From NCBI GenBank assembly GCA_002786855.1, contig PCUU01000027.1, forward strand, positions 1-42,023: a stretch of DNA of 42,023 nt, written 5' to 3'. The position numbers and the translations under genes are program-made. This DNA is from Cytophagales bacterium CG12_big_fil_rev_8_21_14_0_65_40_12 (GTDB lineage Bacteria > Bacteroidota > Bacteroidia > Cytophagales > Cyclobacteriaceae). This document shows positions 35,534-42,023 of the stretch, piece after piece. The notes beneath the pieces are model-generated. The model was given only the letters and a program-made list of their open reading frames with translations, had not been told where the DNA came from and ran no database searches. Position 1 is the stretch's first letter. Every line of letters starts with the position of its first letter.

Positions 35534-37198
35534 ATGAGTAAGCAACCCATCATTTTTAGCATAGATGACGATGAGCAGGTTTTGTCTGCCATCAAAAGAG
35601 ACTTAAGGGCTGAATTCCGATCGGAGTACCGCATTATGAGCACAACTTCTCCACAAGAAGCCCTGGAAGCTTTAAAAGACTTGAAACAAAAAGGGGAGGA
35701 AATCGCATTGTTTCTTTCGGACCAAAGAATGCCAGAAATGTCAGGCGTAGACTTTCTGGAGCAAGCAAAACGGATTTACCCATCAGCCAAAAGAGTGTTG
35801 CTCACGGCTTATTCAGATATCAATGCGGCTGTGAAGGCCATTAATGATGTTCAATTGGATTTCTACTTGACCAAACCCTGGGATCCACCAGAAGAAAAGC
35901 TTTACCCAACCCTGAACGACCTGCTCGATGAATGGCAAATCAATCATATTCCCGCCTTTAGAGGAATCAGGGTGGTGGGTTATCAATATTCGCCCAAGTC
36001 GCATGCCATCAAGGATTTTTTATCGGGCAATTTAATTCCTTACCAATGGCTAGATTACAACCAAGATGAAACAGCACAGGAGCTGATGCAGCTCGCAGGC
36101 TTGGCTGGTAACGATTTGCCTGTGGTCTTTTTTGAAGATGGCAGTCGACTATCCAATCCAAAAATGGTGGAGTTGGGTGAAAAAATAGGCCTCAAAAGCA
36201 AAGCAGCCGAAACCATGTATGATGTGGCGATTATTGGGGCAGGGCCAGCAGGAATGGCCGCAGCGGTTTATGGAGGTTCAGAAGGTTTGAAGACCATTTT
36301 GATCGAGAAACATTCCCCAGGGGGGCAGGCAGGAACCAGTTCTAGAATCGAAAATTACCTTGGTTTTCCAAAAGGACTTAGCGGTGCAGAATTGACCCGT
36401 AGGGCGATTACCCAAGCCACGAGATTTGGTATTGAGTTTTTATCACCTCAAGCTGTAATTGCCATAGAAACAAAGGATCAATATAAAATTGTAAAGCTCG
36501 AAGATGGAGGGGTGATCAATGCCAAAGCTGTGATCATTACCACGGGCGTTCAGTACCGAAAATTGGAAGCTGAGGGCATCAATGATTTTACTGGAGCAGG
36601 CGTTTATTATGGCGCTGCAACGACCGAAGCTCATGCTTGTAAAGGTAAAGATGTGTACATAGTAGGAGGAGGGAACTCAGCAGGACAGGCGGCAATGTAC
36701 TTGGCTAATTTTGCTAAAAACGTCTATATAGTTATCCGAAAGGCAGATTTATCGAGCAGTATGAGCCAGTATTTGATCGACCAGATTGCCGGAACCGACA
36801 ATATTTCCCTTGTGCCTGAATCAGCCATAGAAGCAGCACATGGCGTTGACTATTTGGAATGTGTGAGTGTGAAAAACTTGGTTTCAGGGGCCGTAGATAA
36901 AAGGCCAGCAGGTGCACTTTTGATCTTTATTGGCGCGCGGCCATATACCAGTTGGACGGGCGAAGGAATCTTAAAAGACGATCGTGGTTTTGTTTTAACT
37001 GGGCCATTGTTGGCCAAGAAAGAGGAACACAAAAAACTCTGGAAAGTACAGCGTGAACCCTCTTTGCTGGAAACCAGTACACCTGGGATTTTTGCCGCTG
37101 GCGATGTGCGCTCTGGGGCGATGAATCGCGTGGCCTCGGCCGTTGGAGAAGGAGCTATGGCCATAAAGTTTGTGCACGAGTATTTGGCTGGGGTTTAG
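35534..37198 (+). CDS. Response-regulator receiver fused to glutaredoxin-like and thioredoxin reductase-like FAD oxidoreductase
   Basis: 554 aa in three domains. The receiver (1-130) has the acidic pocket D11-D13, phosphoacceptor D63 in LSDQRMP, T91 and K114. A glutaredoxin/thioredoxin-like domain (about 143-210) has no Cys; the active-site position reads YSPKSHA. A TrxR-like flavoprotein (about 228-553) has the FAD site GAGPAG (235-240), a second nucleotide site GGGNSAGQA (378-386) and the FAD-closing AAGDVRSG (521-528). The TrxR CxxC position reads GAAT (360-363). Cys369 and Cys443 are elsewhere. It probably binds FAD and NAD(P)H but cannot reduce thioredoxin by the usual mechanism. It follows a cNMP-domain histidine kinase. 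I recall similar fusions in other phyla, always poorly characterised. The output is probably enzymatic rather than DNA binding. Confidence 0.92.
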   Translation: MSKQPIIFSIDDDEQVLSAIKRDLRAEFRSEYRIMSTTSPQEALEALKDLKQKGEEIALFLSDQRMPEMSGVDFLEQAKRIYPSAKRVLLTAYSDINAAVKAINDVQLDFYLTKPWDPPEEKLYPTLNDLLDEWQINHIPAFRGIRVVGYQYSPKSHAIKDFLSGNLIPYQWLDYNQDETAQELMQLAGLAGNDLPVVFFEDGSRLSNPKMVELGEKIGLKSKAAETMYDVAIIGAGPAGMAAAVYGGSEGLKTILIEKHSPGGQAGTSSRIENYLGFPKGLSGAELTRRAITQATRFGIEFLSPQAVIAIETKDQYKIVKLEDGGVINAKAVIITTGVQYRKLEAEGINDFTGAGVYYGAATTEAHACKGKDVYIVGGGNSAGQAAMYLANFAKNVYIVIRKADLSSSMSQYLIDQIAGTDNISLVPESAIEAAHGVDYLECVSVKNLVSGAVDKRPAGALLIFIGARPYTSWTGEGILKDDRGFVLTGPLLAKKEEHKKLWKVQREPSLLETSTPGIFAAGDVRSGAMNRVASAVGEGAMAIKFVHEYLAGV

Positions 37199-37286
37199 GA
37201 TTAGGACATTTAAATTATGGCCGCAGGAGCAGTTAGTGCTTTTAAACAAATACTTTTTTGGTGTGCTATTGGGCTCTAATTCAAAC

Positions 37287-39203
37287 TTAGGAATTGGGGA
37301 TTTCAATCACGAAACTAACCCCTTTTTCTCCACTATTATCGATTAATTTAGCATCTAATTGTTCTAGCAATAAGCTGACCAAGCGTAAACCTAGGGTTCT
37401 GTTTTTCGCATCCTTCATTCCAAACCCTATCCCATCATCGGTATATTTAATAGTCGAGAAGATTTCACCATGGTAGGCTTTAACTGTAATAACGCCATCA
37501 TTTGATTCTTTATAGCCATGCTTGATTGAATTCGTGAAGAGTTCATTAATAATCATAGCAACTGGGACAGCCTGTTTTAGGTCTAATTCAAACCCCTCAC
37601 AAGCGATTTGTACTTGGATTTTATTACCATGTGATAATGCGTTTTTAAGCTCTAAAAAGAGAGCATTCAAGTAATTTTGGAAATCTATCTTCTCTGCTTG
37701 TTCAGCATTATAAAGGCTTTCATGGGCTAAAGCCATTGATTTAATACGATTCCTTAATGTCCCAAGTGTATTTTTAAGGTTGTCATTTCCCTCGGCTACT
37801 TCTTGCAAGTAAATAAGTCCGGTAAGTATTGAAAGATTGTTTTTAACCCTGTGATTGAGCTCTTTGAAAAGAGTTTTTTGTTCCCCTAAAGACCGTTCTA
37901 GGTCTGAGTTTGATTTTTTGATTTGCTGACTTTGTAAATTAAGCAATTGGTTTTTTCGCTTAAATCGTAGATTGATTTGAAAACTAACAATCGCTATCAA
38001 TAATAAGATTAAGGCTAAACATAGAGATATTATAAATGCTGTTTTATTACTGCTTGCCTCAGCTTGAGCAATTTGAGTTTTTTGAGATTGGACTTCTAAC
38101 TCTTTTCGAGCTAAGTCTTTTTCATAGTTGAAGGCTAGGTCACTTACCCGAATTCTATTGATTAATTCACAATCATTTAGCTGTCTTATCAATGATTTCT
38201 CACGTGCATCTATTGATTTATTTACTTCACCTAGGTCTCGATATATACCCGCTAAAAGGTCATAGGTAGTCATTAATGGCCTATACCATTGATTCTCCTC
38301 AGAACGAATCACAATACTTTCGAGTAAGCGTTTAGCTTCTGTAATGCTTGCATATTGGTAATGATAAGAGGCCATATTATTAACTACTTCAACATAATCT
38401 CTATAGCGTTCATTTTCTAAAAGCAGATCCTTTGATCTGGTGTAATAGTCCAAAATAACTTCTTGACTTCCTCCGTTCCCTTTTGAAATGAACCCAATTT
38501 CGTTTAAAAGCAACGCTTTGGTGTAAGCATCGTTAGTTTGTTCAACTATTCTCAATCCTTCGTTGGCATAGACAAGTACACTATCATTGTTATGATAAAA
38601 TTCATTGGCCCATGCTGCTTTTCTACTGTACCAAAAGGCAAGAATTTCTGGGCGAGGTGGATTGATTTTGAAAAGATCACTAGCAAGCTCTAAGTGTTTT
38701 ATGCAAAGATCAAATTCTAGAATGGATCTGTAGTATTCAGCAAGTAAGCAGTAAAGTTCGGCTAATTGGGTTTGATCGTTTGACGCCTCAAAATAATTCT
38801 TTAAGAACAAGTAATCTTCAAGTGACTTCGTTAGCCTTTGCTGTACTTTGTACATGTAGGCCCTTTGCTTATAAATTTCTACAAGTTCGGAAGAACCGTT
38901 AATTGGTTCATGTTTTAAATCAAGTTGGTTGAAAATTGTATCAGCATGTTGGTAATTACCTCTTTCGACAAGCTTTTTAAGGTAAAAAGCATAAATCTGG
39001 AGAGTGTCTGTATTGAGTTTTTTTTGTAACGAAAGTTTCTCTTTAAATTCTTGTACTAACTCCCCGGGGTTTGGGATATCCTGAGCAAATAGACTGGAAG
39101 TGATAAAGAAAGCCAAAAAGAAAAACGAACAGAAGTTAGTTGTTAAGGTCTTTATTCTCACTGCAGGTTTTTGGGTGCTTGACACTATTTTATTTGTGCT
39201 CAT
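37287..39203 (-). CDS. TPR sensor histidine kinase (HisKA_2 type)
   Basis: 638 aa. A signal-anchor segment (about 22-40, SSLFA before QD) is followed by a periplasmic TPR-like array (about 45-350). A transmembrane helix at about 388-411 and a cytoplasmic coiled coil lead to the kinase. The phosphoacceptor is H451 in FKELNHRVKNNLSILTGLIYLQ, the HisKA_2 signature. The ATPase N box is in NELFTNSIKHGY, followed by DDGIGFG and LGLRLVSLL. TPR-containing kinases of this design are common in Bacteroidota. It is divergent from a LuxR-type response regulator gene 229 nt away, its likely partner. Confidence 0.9.
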   Translation of the reverse strand: MSTNKIVSSTQKPAVRIKTLTTNFCSFFFLAFFITSSLFAQDIPNPGELVQEFKEKLSLQKKLNTDTLQIYAFYLKKLVERGNYQHADTIFNQLDLKHEPINGSSELVEIYKQRAYMYKVQQRLTKSLEDYLFLKNYFEASNDQTQLAELYCLLAEYYRSILEFDLCIKHLELASDLFKINPPRPEILAFWYSRKAAWANEFYHNNDSVLVYANEGLRIVEQTNDAYTKALLLNEIGFISKGNGGSQEVILDYYTRSKDLLLENERYRDYVEVVNNMASYHYQYASITEAKRLLESIVIRSEENQWYRPLMTTYDLLAGIYRDLGEVNKSIDAREKSLIRQLNDCELINRIRVSDLAFNYEKDLARKELEVQSQKTQIAQAEASSNKTAFIISLCLALILLLIAIVSFQINLRFKRKNQLLNLQSQQIKKSNSDLERSLGEQKTLFKELNHRVKNNLSILTGLIYLQEVAEGNDNLKNTLGTLRNRIKSMALAHESLYNAEQAEKIDFQNYLNALFLELKNALSHGNKIQVQIACEGFELDLKQAVPVAMIINELFTNSIKHGYKESNDGVITVKAYHGEIFSTIKYTDDGIGFGMKDAKNRTLGLRLVSLLLEQLDAKLIDNSGEKGVSFVIEIPNS

Positions 39204-39432
39204 TGTTAATAACTGACTATTTAAACTAGTGCTGCTTTAGGAGCTTTGAGTACAAACCGAACTCCTGAACCTAAGCCTAGAACTGTGTTACTGAAGTTGA
39301 TAAACTTCACTATCAATATTAATTGAATTATACATTTATTCAAATATGCTAAATCTAATAGGATGACTAAAGTCTAAAGTTTATCTGTAATATTCTTTCC
39401 TGCACTCGACAAAATTTGCTTTCTTTCTGCCT
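39204..39432. promoter_or_regulatory. Divergent regulatory region between TPR kinase and LuxR-type regulator
   Basis: The 229-nt region has no ORF. It contains TGAAGTT-GATA-AACTTCA (39292-39309), a 7-bp inverted repeat with a 4-nt centre. Overlapping it is TTGATA...TATCAA (39297-39302 and 39311-39316), a 6-bp repeat with an 8-nt spacer. Either could be a binding site for the regulator encoded next to it, which would make the pair autoregulated. I could not assign a -7/-33 pair with confidence. Confidence 0.4.
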
Positions 39433-40038
39433 GTGGATTCATTAAGGATTTTGATTGTAGAGGATGAAGTGATCATTGCCGAGACACTTCAGGAAATGCT
39501 CTTTCAGCTAGGTTATAAGAAGATTCAACGTTGCAAAACTCAAGAACATGCCGAAAGCATAATTCATGAGGAGACAATAGATTTAGCAATTCTGGATATC
39601 AATTTAGCTGGGGATCATGAGGGAATTATTTTAGGTCACTTATGTAGAAAAAAGAACATACCTTTCTTTTTTCTGACCTCTTATTCCGATAAAAAAACCT
39701 TGTTCGAAGCAACTGAAGCTAAACCAGGTAATTACTTAATTAAGCCATTTGCGCCTGAAGACATCATGGTTGCAATTCAAATGACCTTATTGCACAGTCA
39801 GCCTGAAGGAAAAGCGAAAATTCTAAAAGCAATTAAGGTATTTGACCTCTCAGCAAGAGAATCAGAAATTCTTGAACACATTGTAGATCGCCTTAGCAAT
39901 CAAGAGATAGGAGAAAAACTCTTTTTGTCACTCAATACCATCAAATATCATTTGCGTCATATCTATTCTAAAATGGGAGCATCCACAAAACCCGAGGTTA
40001 TCGAAAGAATAGAGTACATCTGGATACAAAAGGATTAA
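39433..40038 (+). CDS. LuxR/NarL-type response regulator
   Basis: 201 aa from a GTG start at 39433. No in-frame ATG precedes the receiver domain and the sequence DSLRILIVEDE begins right away. The receiver has E10-D11 and the phosphoacceptor D55 (LAILDINLAG), T82-S83 and K104. A LuxR-type HTH (about 138-198) has LSARESEILEHIVDRLSNQEIGEKLFLSLNTIKYHLRHIYSKMGAS. It is divergent from the TPR histidine kinase and is probably its cognate regulator. Possible targets are its own region and the large surface-protein gene 132 nt downstream; both are guesses from position. Confidence 0.9.
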   Translation: MDSLRILIVEDEVIIAETLQEMLFQLGYKKIQRCKTQEHAESIIHEETIDLAILDINLAGDHEGIILGHLCRKKNIPFFFLTSYSDKKTLFEATEAKPGNYLIKPFAPEDIMVAIQMTLLHSQPEGKAKILKAIKVFDLSARESEILEHIVDRLSNQEIGEKLFLSLNTIKYHLRHIYSKMGASTKPEVIERIEYIWIQKD

Positions 40039-40170
40039 TTTCTGATTTAAACAACATTTTCTTGAAGAACTACCCGTTTCGGGTGGTGTCCATACATTAT
40101 GCTTTGGCGACTTTTGAAATGTCAAGTTCCGTTTTGAGGAGCATTGTCATTATTCATCCAAAACATACTT

Positions 40171-42023
40171 ATGCTCGCTTCACTTATCACCCGCTTTTCT
40201 GCCTGCGGGAAGAACTTCATTCCTTTATCTGCTATTTTGTGTTTCTCATTATTCATGCTGGCTTTCTCATTCCAAGTCAAGGCGGTTGGATATGATCTCA
40301 GATTCGATTCCTATTATGCGAATGTGCTCGAGTCATTAGTGACTGAAGATTCCGCGAAAAATAATCTAGCTGATAATATCTGGGCGAGCCTTTTTACTTC
40401 AGATTCTAACGTATCGGCAAGTTTTAACATATCACAATACGCTCAGAAAATTCAAAAATCGTTCTTTTTAGAACTTATTGATATTGGTGCCTCCGCAGAA
40501 ATTTATGCAGGTATTCCAACACGAGGCAACGCCAATGGACCAAGATTGAGTGCTTCATTTAATGACCCTATTCAATTGGTTTATGATGCAGCTGGTAATA
40601 TGTATGTTTCTGATCCTTCGGGACATAGGATAAGAAAGATAGCCACAGATGGAACTGTGAGTACTTTTATTGGGAATGGTGGAGACGGTTTTGCAGAAGG
40701 CACAGGTACTTCTGCATCAATGTCTTTCCCTTTTGGATTGGTCATTGATTCTAATGGTAATCTTTATGCTTCTGATTTTTTCTCACATAAGATTGCGAAA
40801 ATAACTCCAGCAGGTGTAATGACTACTTTTGCAGGTAATACTGAAGGTTTTATAAACGGTACGGGGACTGGAGCAAGTTTCAGTTTGCCAGCTGATTTAG
40901 CAATTGATGCGAATGATAATATTTATGTCGTAGAACAAGGCAATAGCGCGATCAGGAAAATCACCCCTGCCGGGGTAGTAACAACATATGCAGGTGGAAC
41001 AGTTGGTTATCAGGATGGAAATGGGACCAATGCTAGATTTAATCAACCTATTGGATTGCATATGCATACGAATGGTGATTTATATGTTGCTGATCAAAGA
41101 AATCACGCGATTAGAAAAATCACAACATCTGGCCAAGTAACTACTGTGGCTGGGAATGGTACTCTTGGTTTTCTAAATGGTACAACCAGTAATGCTACTT
41201 TTAATTTCCCTCAAGATATGACGCTCAATGCGGCTGGTGATATGTATGTTTCAGATAGTCAGAATCATACTATTAGACTAATCAAATCTAACGGTGAGGT
41301 TACAAGCGTATTAGGAGGAGGCCCTTCAAATTCAGGTTTAGTTAGTGGAACAGGTTCGGTAGTAAGATTTCAAAGTCCAAGAGGTATTACCTTCGGCCCT
41401 GATGGGGCTTTGTATTTGGCAGGTTATGGCAATTCTGTTGTTCACAAAATTACATTATCAACATCTCCTGTAATTTCGAGTATTAGTATTCCTAATGCAT
41501 CAATGAAAATTGGTGATATAGTCACCGCTACAATCATAGTAGCGGAAGATGCTAATAACTACACCACCGGATCTGGCGGGATCAATGGCACAATAGGAGG
41601 ATTTGCTTTAGGCAACTTCACGAAAGTGAGCAATACTAGTTACACTGCAACCTTCACCATCTCTTCAGGTGGAACTGATGTGGCGGCAGGTTCAAATATT
41701 CCGGTCAATTTTACAATTAGCAATTCGACAGGAGTAGCGAGCAGTGCTTTTACAACGGCCATTTCTCAAGCCAACGATGCGATTGATGCTAATTTACCAG
41801 TCTTCACCTCAGCTACCACAGTAAACTTTGCTGAAAACGGAACAGGCACAGCTTATACAATCACAGCTACTGATGCGAATGCATTGACTTACAGCTTAGG
41901 TACAGGAAACGATGAAGCCTTATTCAATATCGCAGCGGGAGTAATAACCTTCAAGAATGTCCCAGACTTTGAGACTAAGTCTAGCTACCTTATCCAAGTA
42001 AGAGCGAATGATGGTTTGAACAC
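40171..42023 (+). CDS. Large secreted surface protein: NHL propeller, then Ig/cadherin-like domains (partial)
   Basis: 617 codons from the ATG at 40171 to the window edge, without a stop. A signal peptide with a long n-region ends around residue 38 (FQVKA before VGYD). Residues 40-108 are a region I do not recognise. Six NHL repeats of about 50-55 aa fill 130-428, each with a variant of GNxYVSDxxNHxIRKITxxGxVTTxAGN, so a closed six-bladed propeller is likely. An Ig-like domain (about 432-535; SMKIGDIVTATIIVAEDANN) follows. A cadherin-like domain starting at about 545 (VNFAENGTGTAYTITATDAN, FETKSSYLIQVRAND) is cut by the edge. The true protein is likely much longer, with more such repeats and perhaps a C-terminal secretion signal. 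It probably acts in adhesion or carbohydrate contact at the surface. Confidence 0.88.
   Translation, partial: MLASLITRFSACGKNFIPLSAILCFSLFMLAFSFQVKAVGYDLRFDSYYANVLESLVTEDSAKNNLADNIWASLFTSDSNVSASFNISQYAQKIQKSFFLELIDIGASAEIYAGIPTRGNANGPRLSASFNDPIQLVYDAAGNMYVSDPSGHRIRKIATDGTVSTFIGNGGDGFAEGTGTSASMSFPFGLVIDSNGNLYASDFFSHKIAKITPAGVMTTFAGNTEGFINGTGTGASFSLPADLAIDANDNIYVVEQGNSAIRKITPAGVVTTYAGGTVGYQDGNGTNARFNQPIGLHMHTNGDLYVADQRNHAIRKITTSGQVTTVAGNGTLGFLNGTTSNATFNFPQDMTLNAAGDMYVSDSQNHTIRLIKSNGEVTSVLGGGPSNSGLVSGTGSVVRFQSPRGITFGPDGALYLAGYGNSVVHKITLSTSPVISSISIPNASMKIGDIVTATIIVAEDANNYTTGSGGINGTIGGFALGNFTKVSNTSYTATFTISSGGTDVAAGSNIPVNFTISNSTGVASSAFTTAISQANDAIDANLPVFTSATTVNFAENGTGTAYTITATDANALTYSLGTGNDEALFNIAAGVITFKNVPDFETKSSYLIQVRANDGLN

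Noticed and set aside
40062-40295. 77-codon plus-strand frame
   Set aside because: It overlaps the signal peptide region of the NHL protein in another frame, whose NHL repeats prove the coding frame.
40560-41450. Apparent repeat array, considered as CRISPR or satellite DNA
   Set aside because: The repetition is at protein level (NHL units of about 50-55 aa) with diverged DNA; there are no identical repeats or uniform spacers.

Overview
The window looks like chromosomal DNA of a Bacteroidota member, probably an aerobic Cytophagales-type organism; the genus is not identifiable by eye. The evidence is the moderate-to-low GC, poor Shine-Dalgarno sequences, and many signal-peptide or lipoprotein genes of typical Bacteroidota families (DUF5117/DUF4953 zinc proteases, PD40-OmpA proteins, Asp-box 'glycosyl hydrolase' proteins, the Haem_bd domain). 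The gene order miaB - sigma54 activator - lptE - TPR protein - secG is also typical of the phylum. I saw no rRNA, tRNA, CRISPR array, phage or insertion sequence.

Layout. 1-6.2 kb: a secreted metzincin-like protease and a divergent S9 peptidase, then a membrane-anchored haem-binding protein. 6.2-9.5 kb (minus): an ECF sigma factor, a zinc-less membrane anti-sigma factor, and two secreted proteins that appear to share one unrecognised domain, once in the first and twice in the second. 9.7-12.3 kb (plus): a YceI - outer-membrane barrel - YceI operon behind an FNR/CRP-like palindrome. The barrel gene is cut by a single in-frame TAG. 12.4-19.1 kb (minus): an M61 peptidase and the miaB-to-secG cluster. 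19.4-30.8 kb: housekeeping and envelope genes (Kelch-like lipoprotein, pabB, YceI lipoprotein, gamma carbonic anhydrase, DinB, thioesterase, an acidic protein of unknown function, CPA2 antiporter, HDAC-like deacetylase, PD40-OmpA).

30.9-42.0 kb: a large Asp-box propeller protein, then a signalling pair. The pair is a cyclic-nucleotide-domain histidine kinase followed by a receiver domain fused to a glutaredoxin-like domain and a thioredoxin-reductase-like flavoprotein that lacks the CxxC. Next come a divergent TPR histidine kinase and LuxR-type regulator. Last is the 5' part of a large surface protein (six NHL blades, then Ig/cadherin-like domains) that runs off the right edge.

The items most worth follow-up are the sigma/anti-sigma module with its shared unknown domain, the kinase/receiver-flavoprotein pair, and the amber-interrupted barrel gene in an apparently FNR-controlled YceI operon. 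All family names come from motifs read by eye; no database search was run.
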